Origin: Onthomorpha sp937906975
Lineage (GTDB): Bacteria > Bacteroidota > Bacteroidia > Bacteroidales > P3
Length of the DNA: 64,000 nucleotides
Assembly: GCA_045614605.1 (NCBI GenBank)
Contig: JAZLDH010000009.1
Coordinates: 62,001 to 126,000 of the forward strand
Reading direction: 5' to 3'
The position numbers and the translations under genes were made by a program. Under the pieces are notes generated by a model. That model worked only from the letters and a program-made list of their open reading frames with translations, made no database searches and had not been told where the DNA came from. Below, one piece after another: positions 16,145-27,500 of the stretch (positions within the stretch are counted from its first letter, which is position 1; each line of letters begins with the position of its first letter).

Positions 16145-19100
16145 TTATTCAACTATCAGTTTTTGTGTGCTAACTACGCTGTCAGTTACGATTCTGATGT
16201 AGTAAACTCCACTTGCCATATCGCTAACATTGATTGTGTAACGGTTTGTACCTGCATTGATTTGATCTTGACTTAAGATTCTTCCTTGTAAGTCGCTGAT
16301 TACTATCTTAGCATCTTGATTCAATCCGTTGATTATTAAGTTAGCAACATCTTGTGTTGGATTTGGATATAAGCTTACTTGTAATGCGTTTGCAACTGCA
16401 TCTGCTAAGCCAGATAGAGTGAAGGTTTCAACTGCTCCGTATGTTGTGCCTGCTTCGTTTGTGATGTAAGCACGGAAGAAGTAAGTTTGTCCTTCAACTA
16501 AGTTATTAACTGCTTGGCTGAATGTGTTGCCGTTTACTGTTGCTGTTATGTTTTGAACATTTGCATCTTCTAAAGTGAAGTCAGCAACTGTTGCTAAAGC
16601 AAATCCTACTGTGAAGTTTTCAGAGTTTCCAGCACTTACCAATGCTCCGTTCAATGTTGCAGAAGTATTTCCAACTTCTGTTGCAGGAGTTGTTGTTACT
16701 TGACCTGCAACTACAGGGATTGAAGCTGTTGTGAATGTCATTTCTGCACCTTCAACAGTACCGCTTGCAGTTGTAGCAAAGGCTTTGAATATGTAAGCAG
16801 TTTGAGCTGTCAAGTTATTAACTGTTGCAGAGATTGTAGAGCCTGTTGCTGAAACAGTTGTCCAATCAGCTGCTGATTGTGCTTTGTATTTGAAACCTTG
16901 AGCTGTGATTGTTTCACTGCCTGCTGCGATTGTACCATTCAATATAGCACTTTGATGATCAACTGCTGAGGCTGCAAGAGTTGTAACAGTTGGAGCTACG
17001 ATTGGTTCTGCAGTTGTTGTGAATGTCATTTCTGCACCTTCAACAGTACCGCCTGCAGTTGTAGCAAAGGCTTTGAATGTGTAAGCTGTTTCTGCTGTTA
17101 GGTTGTTGATAGTTGCCAACAATGTAGTTCCTGTTGCAGAAACAGTTGTCCAAGTAGAAGCTGTTGAAACTTTGTACTTGAATCCTTGAGCTGTGATTGC
17201 TTCGCTACCTACGGTGATTGTTCCGTTCAATGTTGCACTTTGGTGATCAACTGCTGTTGCTGCAAGAGTTGTTACTACTGGTGCTACAATTGGAGCTGTT
17301 GTTGTAGTAAATGTCATTTCAGCACCTTCAACTGTACCGCTTGCTGTTGTTGCGAAAGCTTTGAATATGTAAGTTGTTTGTTCTGTCAAGTTATTTACTA
17401 CTGAAGCAATAGTTGTTCCTGTTGCAGAAACAGTTGTCCAATCAGCTGCTGATTGTGCTTTGTATTTAAAGCCTTGAGCTGTGATTGCTTCATTACCTGC
17501 AGTGATTGTACCATTCAATGTTGCACTTTGATGGTCGATTGCAGTTGCTGCAAGTGTAGTTACAACTGGTGCTATCACTTCTGAACCTTGTTCCATTGGA
17601 GTTGTGAAGTTTGCACTTACCCAATCAGATGTTTGGTCTTCACAAACGGCTCTTACCTCTACGGTGTAAGTAGTGTTTGCTGTTAGGCCTGTTAATGATT
17701 TAGATGTTGTTGTAAGTGTTTCTGCTGTACCGCCATTTAATCTAAATTCGTAAGTTGCTGCTGTTCCAGTCCATGTAACATCAGCTGTTGTTTGAGTGAT
17801 GTTGCTTACTGTTAATGCTGTTGGTGCATCGCATGGTTCTGGATCTGGGTCTCCACCTGGTTCGCCTTCAGCGTTGTAAACTGTGAATGCGTCAAGACCA
17901 ACTCCGTAACCATAAACTCCTACTGATTCAAATGCTAATTGATAGAAGTCTGATGGGTTAGGTAATGCAACTGAATCTAATACCCATTGATCAACAGGAG
18001 TTGTGATTGTTCTCAATGTAGTCCAAGCTCCTGTAGCACTTGTTCTATACTTGATTATCAAGTCTTCTGCAAGTCCGTCTTCTCCAAGTGCGTAGTAGAA
18101 TCTTGCGTATGGGTTTGTTAAACTTGTTAAGTCAAATGCAGGAGTTATCAATCTTGAAGATTCGCCTTCGTCATAAGTGTGATATGCGAAGTAGCTTCCT
18201 TCTGCAGCACCAATTTCATCGTAAATTGTATAGAATTCAGATTCTATTGACCATGGTGTTGAACCTGCTACTAATGCTTCTACTGTCCAACAATCTACAG
18301 AGCCTTCAAAGCCTTGTACGTATGGGAATGCGTCTATTGTTCCACAAACCGTTGTGAATGTGATTGTGTTTGTAGGTAATGATTCTTCGTCTCCACAATC
18401 TGTTTTAACATAAACAGAATATGTTGTACCAGCGCTAAGGTCTGTCAATTCAACTGATGTTTCTGAAGCTGGCTCCATTGACCATTCTTCTTCACCTGCT
18501 GCTTTGTAATATACATTCCATGCAGAGTGGTTTTCGTCATTGTCTGTCCAAGAAATTGTTGCAGAAGATTGTCCTATGCCTGTAGCAGTTACTGATGAGG
18601 CAACAGGTCTTATACAAGATGCTTCTTCACCTACTGGCTCAATCATAACGTTGTCAATGATTGCTCCTGGAGGTGTTCCTGATGAACCGTCATTCTTCCA
18701 TACGAATACAAGTTTTCTTGTTTCGTTTTGGTTGTTAGGAATAGTAACTGACATATTTGTTTGAGTAGTTACAAAGTTTATAATCTTGTAAGTTGGATCT
18801 GAGAAGTTGCTCATGATAACTCCGTCATTATATGTAGAAGAACCATAAGTTGTAGATGTTCCTGGTAAGAATACTGTTCCTGCAGGAAGCCAGAATACTT
18901 TCAAATAGTCGTATGGATAAGAAGTACCTTCCCCACCTACTTGTACGTCAAAGCTAATTCTGATAGAGTCTGTTGCTCCTAATTGGAATAGTTTTTCTGC
19001 AATTACAACTGAGCTAGAAGCTGTATTGTAGTTTGTAGATGTTCCGTCTTGAGAAACGAATAATACATTGCTTGAACCTCCTGTTGGTGTTCCAATATAC

Positions 19101-22100
19101 CATTTGTTTGTAATGTTTCCGTTTCTAATTAACCAACCTGCGTTCAATTCTGTGTCTGTGTCTTCAAAGTCGCATAGGTAAGGTATTGTTGCTGGAACTT
19201 GTGTTGTGTAAGCTGAAACTTCGTTTGAAGCAACCGCTTCTATAGAACCACAAACTCCTGTTACTGTGATTATATATTCTGTTGCAGGAATAAGGTCTGT
19301 AAGTGTTACGTTTGCATCAGTAACTGTTACAGTTTGTATGTCTTCTTCTGTAGCTCCTGCAGGATAGTATGTTACTATGTAAGAATCTGCTGAAGTTGCA
19401 GTCCAAGCAACATCAAGTGTTGTTGTTGCGTGGTTAGAAACTGTTACGCCTTGTACTTTATCGCAAAGTGAAACTATGATAGAAACATTGTCAATAGCTG
19501 CAGGAGTTACTAATTCACCTTCTGTTGTGTATCCAATCGCAGAGAAGATAACACGTTTTTGTCCTACTACGTTTCCAAGGTAAATTCTTTGTGTTTGCCA
19601 ATCGTCGGAACCTGCAACTACTCCTACTGCAGAAGATAATGTTCCGCTTGATGGAAGTGGTGCTATGTCTTTTACATAAGCTCCAATTCCTCCATATACT
19701 GATGTTCCTTCTTGACGTCCTGTTACTTTCCAATCAAATACAAGTTCATATGTTAATTCTGTTTCACCGAAGTCAAAGTCTTTCCAAATATGAGAAATTG
19801 TACTTGTTGAACTTTGTGTTGCTGCGTATGTTGTTTCGTCATTTGAAATATATACTGCAGGAGCATCGTTTCCAATTTCGTCTCCTATTGTCCAAGCATT
19901 TGGAGAGTTAGATCCTTGGCTGAAGAACCATTTGTCTTCATCATCAAATCCTGTTTCGTAAGGAACTGCTTCTGGTTCAGCTAATGTTGTGAATGTAACT
20001 GTTGTCCATGGAGAGTTTTCATCACAAAGACTTCTTACACCAACTGTATATGTTGTTCCTGGAGCTAATTCTGTTAATTCAATAGGGTCTGTTGTTGCAA
20101 GTGAGATAGGAGAACCTCCGTCAAGATCTGCTTCTTCGCCAGAGCCTTCTACTATTACGTATTCCCATGCTGTTGCAGGTCCCCAAGTTTGGAATGTAAC
20201 AGTTGCTGTTGTTGACATTACATCTACTGCAGGTGCAAGCACGTTGTAAGGAGCTGGACATTCACTCCAGTCTTCAACTGTTATGTTATCAACACAAGCA
20301 TAGTTTGTAGCGTTTGATACTGTACTTTCAGAATAGAATGCGAATCTTACTTGTCCTGTGATAGGTTCATCATTTTCATCTACAAGTTTGAAAGCATAAC
20401 GTTGCATGTTTTGAGTCAAATCAGACATGTTATGTTCTGTATCGTCATCGCCGTCAGCAAATACTAAAGCGTTTGATATATCCCAAGTTGCTCCGTTGTC
20501 AAGAGATACGAATACTATAATTTTATCGTCTGTTCCACCTGTTTGAGGAGCTGAGTTTGAACTACCATTTCTTAAAGCAAGGTCAAATGCTATTTGTTTT
20601 GGAGTCTCGTCATCTCCTAAATCTATAACAGGAGTGATTGACCACCATTGGTATCCTGAAGATGTAGAACCATAAATTCTTGACCTAAGCATATAAGATG
20701 TATATGTTCCTGTTGTTAGAGAAGTCCAATACCAACAATATGAAGATGTAGAAGGTGTTAAGTCAGCTGTGTGAGCTATACCACTTGCAGGCAATAATCC
20801 TTGGTATCTTTCCCAACATGTTGTTGAGTAAGGAGAAGTAGTGAAGTCTTCACTCCAAGGTAATTGTAAAGCTTGACAAGGAGTAGTCAATGTTTGTGTT
20901 CCTACAACAGTAGCTTCTTCTTCACCGTCACATAATAATGAAACTGTAACAGTGTATGAAGTTTGGTGAAGGATTCCATCTGTTATTACAACAGGGAAAT
21001 CATCTAATGAAAGGTTGTCAACAACTGTAGTGCCAGAAGTTGATTGGCAAGAAACTTCGTAAGTTGCTCCTTCATTAACTTCGTCTGTAAGGTTTACAGA
21101 AATAGTCATGTTTCCTTCTTCATCTTCTGATGGAGAAGCAACCCAATCAACTGCTAGAGTAGAACAGTTTGTTTGTGTTATGTGAATATTATCTACTTGT
21201 GGACCTGGTTGAGTACCAACAGAAGAGTCTGTTCTCCATTTGAACACCAATTGATAAATTCCAACGTAAGAAGGAGGTAAAACTATGCGTTCAGATTGCC
21301 AAGAGTTTACATAGTTTAAGTTACCTGTTACTAAATAAGCTGTATTTACAGGCATTCCGAAAGGAACCATATAAACTTGTAAGTAGTCGCAGCAAGATTC
21401 TCCGTAAGCTTTCCAATCAAATGAAACTACAGTTTCTGCTGCAGGAGCTAATGAAACCAACATTGTAGCAAAAGCCTCTGTTGAAGTGTTAGTAGCGTAA
21501 CCTGCAGTTGCTCCGTTGTCAGTACTTATATATAAAGCGCCACCATTTTCTGTAGGGTTTCCAGCTTCATCAAAAGTATTGTTTACTGCTGTTCCTATGT
21601 GCCAAACGTTTGTTGAGTTAGAAGAGAATTCTAACACAGGAGTAGTTTCAGGAGTATCAAAGTCCATGTGAACAGGAGTAGGATAAGCAATAGGAATAGT
21701 TACTATAACAACTTCAGACCATTCACCACCGCACGCTTGTTGTGCAGCAAATGCGTATGTTGAACCAGCTGTAAATCCTTCTATCGCATAAGGCAATGGG
21801 TCTTCATAAGAGATAGAAGCTGTTGTTCCACTTTCAGGGTCAAATTCATCACCTTCTGATATTTCAGCATAAGATATTGTAACGCCATCTTCTGTTATGT
21901 TACCATTGTCATAAGATACGTAAACAACTTGGTCACCAGGCACTACTGATAATCCATATACGTCTGGACAAGCAGGGATTTCGCTAATTCTGAAATCATC
22001 AATATAGAATGAAGAAGATTGTTGTCTAACTGCAAGAGCTATACGTGTGTATCCTTCAAATTCATTCAAGAATACTTCTGCCATATTGTATTCTCCAGTT

Positions 22101-24238
22101 ACCATACCTGTAGTGTTTATAGTAGTAAGTAGTGTAAAGCTTGCTGTATCTGCCATCGCTGAGTAATCTGTTTCACTCACGTTCATAGCATATACATCTA
22201 TAACAGGAGAGTTTGTGTTTGAACTTAGTTTATATTGGAAGTTCAATCTTTCATTTCCTGTTAATTCAAAGATTGGACTAATCATCCAGTCAGAGAAATC
22301 GTATGCTGATGTAGATGTTGTTCCGTAGAAATACAATGCTTTTGAATTAGAAGTTGTTGAATCAGTTGTTACAGGAAGTCCACTACCAGAAGAAATACTA
22401 CTCCAATAGTAAGAAGAATAACCTCCATTAATATTATACCAGCAGTGAAGAGAACTTCTATTTGCTCTTGCTGAGTCTTGTATTGCTGCAAATATGTTTG
22501 TATCGAAGTTTTCTATGTAAGGAATTTCAGCAATAGGGTAACAATATGACCAAGCTGTGTAAGTATTTGACATTACTGCTAAATCACCAGAACAATCTGC
22601 TGTTACTCTATAATCAACTCTTGAAGAATAAGGAAGGTCTGTGATAACAACAGGACTTTCGCTTTGAACTGAATACCAAGTTGTGTCGCCAGCGTATCTA
22701 TATTCTACTAAATATTCAGCGCCTTCGTTTAATTCATCTACTACATTAACTGTCATAGTAGCACTTCCGCCTGCGTCTTCGTGAGATACTTCAAATTGAT
22801 TTACTCTTGCACAAGGTGTAGAGAAAATATAAAGATTATCTATTGATGCAGCAGGGTTTTCTCCACCGCTACCATCATTTCTCCAAGAAATTACAAGTTG
22901 ATAAACTGTAGGTTCTAAATCGTTAGGGAAAGGAATAGCAACTCTTGTCCATTCGTTTGTGTTTGAGTTAGTTGTTCCTATAACATTTGAAATAGAGCTT
23001 GAAGTAGGAAGGTCTGCTCCAAGAGGGTATAATGACACTCTTACATCGTCATAACCTAATTCAGCTACTGCACGATAATCAAATTCTATTCCGTAGTAAC
23101 TACCTTCTTCTACGTTTATTAAAGCAGAAAGGTGACTACTTTGTGCAGCGTGAGTGTATGAGTTTGATGCACCTTGGTCGTTACTGATATATAATCCGTT
23201 TCCAGAGACTTCTCCTTCTCCATCTTCGGCATTTGCACGTGCACCAATAGGACCTAAATACCAATGGTTACTACCATTATTATTTACTGTCCAAAGTTCC
23301 AATTCTGAAAGGTCAGTTAAGTCATCAAAGTTTTGTTCGTAAGGAATAGGAAGGTAATTGTCTTCTGTAGGTAATGTAAGGAAATTCGCTATTTTTTCAG
23401 AACTTATTCCATCATCACATACTGTCCAAACCTTTACTTGGTATCTTGTATATGGGTCAAGTCCTGTTAATTGATAAGAAAGGTCTGTGATATTTTCACT
23501 TGCAACATTCCATTCTTCTTCTTCAAGTGTTTTGTATGCTAAGGCGAATGTTGTAGAGGATTCATTAATGACTCCCCAAGAAACTTCTGCTTCTGTTGGT
23601 GTTAAAGTCTCTGCTGCAATAGTTAGACCTCCTGGAGGATAGCAAAAATCTTCATCTAAAGGTGCCATTTCAAACTTCGTTACAGGAACTCCAGATAGTG
23701 AGTTAGATGAATTAGTAGGAAGTGTAGTGATACTAAATGATGCACCATCAGCATAACGAGTAAAACTTGATCCTACGTTTGATGCCACCTTATAGTAAGG
23801 ATAAGGAGAGGCATAAGCTGTTCCATTTCTTATGACCGCTACAAGCAAATTGCCTGCTCCTGTATAAACAAAAGGTGTTGTTAAGGTGAATGTGTTGCTA
23901 CCACTTGTTATGGTTGCAGGACCAGAATACACTTCTGTGAAATCAGAGCCTACAACTAAATTAGAAAGCGTAGATTGTTCTACCTCTTTCATGTAAATTT
24001 TAATCGTTCCATTACTGTAAGCAGCATCAGCATAATAACTAACACTCCTAATCTCTCCCGGCACCATTTCATTTGCGGGATAAATTGACTCAGAGAATGA
24101 ACTATGGTAGTACATGTACATCGGATAATAACTTGTTTCCGATGTTGTCGTTGTGTCTCCGACTACATGAAACATAGTCTGTGCCGACAACTGCATGGCA
24201 AAGATAATAGCCATCGCAAATAATAATAGTCTTTTCAT
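16145..24238 (-). CDS. Giant T9SS-secreted surface protein (2697 residues), fibronectin III / choice-of-anchor-J modules
   Basis: The signal peptide ends in QLSAQT. An N-terminal beta domain (22-195; TIKIYMKEVEQ, PFVYTGAGNLLVAV) is shared by all three paralogs. Seven choice-of-anchor-J-like modules follow, each opening like YETGFDDEDKWF and containing AAIDNVS-type ends. Fibronectin III-like modules (ATVTFQTW, LAPGTTYTVGVRSLC) alternate with them up to about residue 2215. Three nearly identical 96-residue units lie at about 2219-2506, then one more related module. The last 75 residues are a T9SS type A sorting domain (SLYPNPTQD, ISDLQGRIL, SGVYYIRIV, QKLIVE). The protein should be exported by T9SS and attached to the cell surface. 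Adhesion or glycan binding is inferred from architecture; no enzyme domain is visible. It has its own promoter and terminator. Confidence 0.92.
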   Translation of the reverse strand: MKRLLLFAMAIIFAMQLSAQTMFHVVGDTTTTSETSYYPMYMYYHSSFSESIYPANEMVPGEIRSVSYYADAAYSNGTIKIYMKEVEQSTLSNLVVGSDFTEVYSGPATITSGSNTFTLTTPFVYTGAGNLLVAVIRNGTAYASPYPYYKVASNVGSSFTRYADGASFSITTLPTNSSNSLSGVPVTKFEMAPLDEDFCYPPGGLTIAAETLTPTEAEVSWGVINESSTTFALAYKTLEEEEWNVASENITDLSYQLTGLDPYTRYQVKVWTVCDDGISSEKIANFLTLPTEDNYLPIPYEQNFDDLTDLSELELWTVNNNGSNHWYLGPIGARANAEDGEGEVSGNGLYISNDQGASNSYTHAAQSSHLSALINVEEGSYYGIEFDYRAVAELGYDDVRVSLYPLGADLPTSSSISNVIGTTNSNTNEWTRVAIPFPNDLEPTVYQLVISWRNDGSGGENPAASIDNLYIFSTPCARVNQFEVSHEDAGGSATMTVNVVDELNEGAEYLVEYRYAGDTTWYSVQSESPVVITDLPYSSRVDYRVTADCSGDLAVMSNTYTAWSYCYPIAEIPYIENFDTNIFAAIQDSARANRSSLHCWYNINGGYSSYYWSSISSGSGLPVTTDSTTSNSKALYFYGTTSTSAYDFSDWMISPIFELTGNERLNFQYKLSSNTNSPVIDVYAMNVSETDYSAMADTASFTLLTTINTTGMVTGEYNMAEVFLNEFEGYTRIALAVRQQSSSFYIDDFRISEIPACPDVYGLSVVPGDQVVYVSYDNGNITEDGVTISYAEISEGDEFDPESGTTASISYEDPLPYAIEGFTAGSTYAFAAQQACGGEWSEVVIVTIPIAYPTPVHMDFDTPETTPVLEFSSNSTNVWHIGTAVNNTFDEAGNPTENGGALYISTDNGATAGYATNTSTEAFATMLVSLAPAAETVVSFDWKAYGESCCDYLQVYMVPFGMPVNTAYLVTGNLNYVNSWQSERIVLPPSYVGIYQLVFKWRTDSSVGTQPGPQVDNIHITQTNCSTLAVDWVASPSEDEEGNMTISVNLTDEVNEGATYEVSCQSTSGTTVVDNLSLDDFPVVITDGILHQTSYTVTVSLLCDGEEEATVVGTQTLTTPCQALQLPWSEDFTTSPYSTTCWERYQGLLPASGIAHTADLTPSTSSYCWYWTSLTTGTYTSYMLRSRIYGSTSSGYQWWSITPVIDLGDDETPKQIAFDLALRNGSSNSAPQTGGTDDKIIVFVSLDNGATWDISNALVFADGDDDTEHNMSDLTQNMQRYAFKLVDENDEPITGQVRFAFYSESTVSNATNYACVDNITVEDWSECPAPYNVLAPAVDVMSTTATVTFQTWGPATAWEYVIVEGSGEEADLDGGSPISLATTDPIELTELAPGTTYTVGVRSLCDENSPWTTVTFTTLAEPEAVPYETGFDDEDKWFFSQGSNSPNAWTIGDEIGNDAPAVYISNDETTYAATQSSTSTISHIWKDFDFGETELTYELVFDWKVTGRQEGTSVYGGIGAYVKDIAPLPSSGTLSSAVGVVAGSDDWQTQRIYLGNVVGQKRVIFSAIGYTTEGELVTPAAIDNVSIIVSLCDKVQGVTVSNHATTTLDVAWTATSADSYIVTYYPAGATEEDIQTVTVTDANVTLTDLIPATEYIITVTGVCGSIEAVASNEVSAYTTQVPATIPYLCDFEDTDTELNAGWLIRNGNITNKWYIGTPTGGSSNVLFVSQDGTSTNYNTASSSVVIAEKLFQLGATDSIRISFDVQVGGEGTSYPYDYLKVFWLPAGTVFLPGTSTTYGSSTYNDGVIMSNFSDPTYKIINFVTTQTNMSVTIPNNQNETRKLVFVWKNDGSSGTPPGAIIDNVMIEPVGEEASCIRPVASSVTATGIGQSSATISWTDNDENHSAWNVYYKAAGEEEWSMEPASETSVELTDLSAGTTYSVYVKTDCGDEESLPTNTITFTTVCGTIDAFPYVQGFEGSVDCWTVEALVAGSTPWSIESEFYTIYDEIGAAEGSYFAYHTYDEGESSRLITPAFDLTSLTNPYARFYYALGEDGLAEDLIIKYRTSATGAWTTLRTITTPVDQWVLDSVALPNPSDFYQLAFESVGVYGYGVGLDAFTVYNAEGEPGGDPDPEPCDAPTALTVSNITQTTADVTWTGTAATYEFRLNGGTAETLTTTSKSLTGLTANTTYTVEVRAVCEDQTSDWVSANFTTPMEQGSEVIAPVVTTLAATAIDHQSATLNGTITAGNEAITAQGFKYKAQSAADWTTVSATGTTIASVVNNLTEQTTYIFKAFATTASGTVEGAEMTFTTTTAPIVAPVVTTLAATAVDHQSATLNGTITVGSEAITAQGFKYKVSTASTWTTVSATGTTLLATINNLTAETAYTFKAFATTAGGTVEGAEMTFTTTAEPIVAPTVTTLAASAVDHQSAILNGTIAAGSETITAQGFKYKAQSAADWTTVSATGSTISATVNNLTAQTAYIFKAFATTASGTVEGAEMTFTTASIPVVAGQVTTTPATEVGNTSATLNGALVSAGNSENFTVGFALATVADFTLEDANVQNITATVNGNTFSQAVNNLVEGQTYFFRAYITNEAGTTYGAVETFTLSGLADAVANALQVSLYPNPTQDVANLIINGLNQDAKIVISDLQGRILSQDQINAGTNRYTINVSDMASGVYYIRIVTDSVVSTQKLIVE
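16719..17582 (-). repeat. Three tandem 288-bp coding repeats
   Basis: Units of exactly 288 bases (96 codons) at about 16719-17006, 17007-17294 and 17295-17582 encode near-identical fibronectin-like modules (VTTLAATA-DHQSATLNGT to EMTFTT). The anchor TCTGCACCTT or TCAGCACCTT recurs at 16743, 17031 and 17319. The number of units may vary between strains. Confidence 0.9.
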
Positions 24239-24277
24239 AATTTTTACTATTGGTTAATACTAAATAAATTCAGGCTT

Positions 24278-24308
24278 CAAATTTAGCATATTATTTTTAT
24301 ATAGCAAA
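24278..24308 (-). promoter_or_regulatory. Promoter of the 2697-residue protein gene
   Basis: On the minus strand TTTG (24308-24305), 19 bases, then TAAATTTG (24285-24278). Transcription would begin near 24271, 33 bases before the start codon. Confidence 0.75.
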
Positions 24309-24402
24309 GAAAAGTACTTATTTTTGAAAAAAAATTTTAAGACAATATTTTTAAAATACTGATAAAACAAAGGAAAATGAATAAAAAATGATTTATTTAA
24401 AT

Positions 24403-24479
24403 TCCTAAGAAAAAAAATTTTTTTCCTTAGGAATATTTTTTTTTCTCTTAGAAATATTTTTGTAAAGCTAAGAAAAAAA
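24403..24479. repeat. A/T repeat copy B
   Basis: Almost identical to 16017-16091, including the 30-base inverted repeat (24403-24432). It lies beyond the terminator of the second adhesin gene and upstream of the promoter of the first. The 293 bases 24239-24531 contain no gene. Confidence 0.8.
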
Positions 24480-24507
24480 AGAGCGACTCTTTTTAAAGAA
24501 TCGCTCT
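24480..24507 (-). terminator. Terminator of the 1942-residue protein gene
   Basis: AGAGCGACTCTTT (24480-24492) pairs with AAAGAATCGCTCT (24495-24507) with one mismatch. On the minus strand a T-run follows. The same sequence recurs at 30532-30559. Confidence 0.8.
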
Positions 24508-24531
24508 CTTGTTTTATTTGATTATTGAGTG

Positions 24532-27500
24532 TTATTCAACTATCAATTTTTGTGTGCTAACTACGCTGTCAGTTACGATTCTGATGTAGTAAACTCCACT
24601 TGCCATATCGCTAACATTGATTGTGTAACGGTTTTCTCCTGCATTGATTTGATCTTGACTTAGGATTCTTCCTTGCAGGTCGCTGATTACTATCTTAGCA
24701 TCTTGATTCAATCCGTTGATTTCTAATGTTGCATTGTCTTGTGCTGGGTTTGGATATAGGCTTACTTGTAATGCTCCTGCTATTTCTTCTGCTAAGCTTG
24801 ACAAAGTGAAGGTTTCAACTGCTCCGTATGCTGTGCCTGCTTCGTTTGTGATGTAAGCACGGAAGAAGTAGGTTTGTCCTTCTACTAAGTCATTGACTGC
24901 TTGGCTGAATGTGTTAGCATTTAATGTTGCTGTGATGTTTTCTACTCCTGCATCTTCAAGTGTGAAGTCTGCAACGGTTGCTAATGCAAAGCCTACTGTG
25001 AAGTTTTCTGATTCGCCTGCGCTTACTAAGGCTCCGTTCAAGGTTGCAGATGTGTTTCCTACGTTAGTTGCTGGCGATGTTGTTACTTCTCCTAATACTA
25101 TCACTACTTGTTCTTCAAGGGTTGTGAAGTTTGTTGTTACCCATGCTGATGTTTGTTCTTCGCATATTGCTCTTACTTCTACTGTGTAAGCTGTGTTTGG
25201 TGTTAAGCCTGTTAATGTTTTTGTAGTTGTTGTAAGGGTTTCTGCTGCGCCTGAGTTTAATTTGAATTCGTATGTTGAGGCTGTTCCGTTCCATGTGATT
25301 TCTGCTGAGGTTTCTGTTATATTGTTTGCAGAAAGGTTAGTTGGTGCATCGCATGGCTCTGGTGTTACAACTTCTTCAAGGGTTGTGAAGTTTGTTGTTA
25401 CCCATGCTGATTGTTGGTCTTCGCATATTGCTCTTACTTCTACTGTGTAGGCTGTGTTTGCTGTTAAGCCTGTTAGTGATTTTGATGTTGTTGTAAGGGT
25501 TTCTGCTGTGCCTCCGTTTACTTTTAGTTCGTATGTTGAGGCTGTGCCATTCCATGTGATTTCTGCTGAGGTTTGTGTTATGTTGCTTGCAGAAAGGGCT
25601 GTTGGTGCATCACATGGCTGAGGTTCTTCAGGGTCTGTTCCGCCTTGTCCTTCTTCTGCATCATAAACTGTTATTGCATCAAGTCCTACTCCGTATCCGT
25701 CTATACCTAATGATGAAAATGCTATTTGATATGTTGCACTTGGGTTAGGTAATGCTATTGAATCTAACACCCATTGGTCAAGTGGAGTTGTGAATGTTAC
25801 TAAGTCTGTCCAAGTATCTTCTACACTTGCTCTATATTGAACTGTTAAGCTTTCTGCTGCTCCTAACCAAGAACCAAGTGCATAATAGAAGCTTATATAA
25901 GGATTAGTTAATGAAGTCAAATCAAATGTTGGTGTTATCAATCTTGAAGACTCTCCAACATTATAAGTATGCCAAGCTGCTTGTGTTCCTTCTATTACAG
26001 GAGCTGAATCTCCATATAAATAAACTTCTTCTGTTAAAGCCCATAATTGTGAACCTGCAACAACTGCTTCTGAAGTCCAACAATTAGCTCCGCCTTCAAA
26101 ACCTTGGAAGTAAGGGAAGTCAGAGATAGCATCACAAAGTGTATTGAATGTGATTGTTGCAGTAGGGTTAGATTCTTCATCTCCACAATCTGTTGTTACA
26201 TAAACTGAGTATGTTGAAGAAGGTAAAAGATCTGTTAATTCTATTGTTGTTTCACTTGCTGAAACCATAGTATATTCTTCTTCTGATGATAATTTATAAT
26301 ATACATTCCAAGCTGTGTGTGATTCTTCGTTGTCTGTCCAAGAAATAGTTGCAGATGTTGTTGTTTCATTTGATGCAACAACTGAACTAGCAACTGGTCT
26401 TGCACAAGAAGTTTCTATTCCAACTGGCTCTACAATTACATTATCTATTATTGCTGGTGGTTGATTTCCGCTTGTAGCATCATTTACCCACATAAAGACA
26501 AGTTTCTTTAAGGCATTTGGAGTATTTTCTATTGTTACAGATATATTTTGTGTTCCGTCTAACATAGCAAGACAATGCGCATCTGAATTGTATCCTACCA
26601 AAACACCTGTTCCATCTTCATAATAAGGATAACCTGTATTGACAGCTGAAGTTGGTTCTATTGGTGTTTCAGGATCAACAAAGAATACTTTCAAGTAATC
26701 GTAAGCGTAAAAAAACCATCCGAAGTAATCCTCAAATTCTCCTTGAATTGTTAAGTCAAAGCTAATTCTTATAGAGTCTGTTGCTCCTAATTGGAATAAT
26801 TTTTCTGCTACTACACATGACAATGCGTCTGTATTGTAATTTGCTGATGTTCCATTATTATTTGAAATATATAATTTTCCATTTGTTGAATCAGCAGGAG
26901 TTCCTACATACCATTGGTTTGCAAAAGAAGCATTCTTTAATATCCAACCATGATTTTCTTCTTCAAAGTCGCAAGTATAAGGAATTGCAACTGCATCTTG
27001 AAGTGTATAAGCTATAACAGTTGGAGAAGGAATTGCTTCATTTGATCCACATACTGCTGTTACTGATACATAGTATTGTGTTGCTGATTCAAGGTCTGTA
27101 AGTGTAAATGGTGATTCTGTTGCTGTTTCTGTTAGGATTTCTTCTGAGCCTGCTGCTCTATAAGAAATTGTATAGCTATCTGCTTCTGTTAATGTCCAAA
27201 CTACATCAAGTGTTGTAGTTGTTGGATTTGTAAGATCTATTTCTTGAACTTGCGCACAAGGTGATATAGATAATGAAACGTTGTCAATAGCAGCAGGAGC
27301 AACTAATTCTTCTTGGTTGATATAGCCAAGAGCTGTAAACACTAAACGTTTTTCTCCTGTAACATTTCCAAGGAATATTCTTTCTGTTTGCCATTGGTCT
27401 GAACCTACTAAAATAGCAACTATGTTATCAGAATTTAATAGTCCACTTGCAGGAAGAGGTTGACGATCTACAAGATATGCTGCCACACCTCCTGAAACGC

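Noticed and set aside
16719..17582. CRISPR-like periodic repeats
   Set aside because: Units are 288 bases, in frame and encode fibronectin-like modules; there are no spacers.
17186..20249. Open frames on the plus strand inside the giant protein gene, rich in Leu or Cys
   Set aside because: They are shadows of repetitive codons on the minus strand, with no start signals and no recognisable domains.
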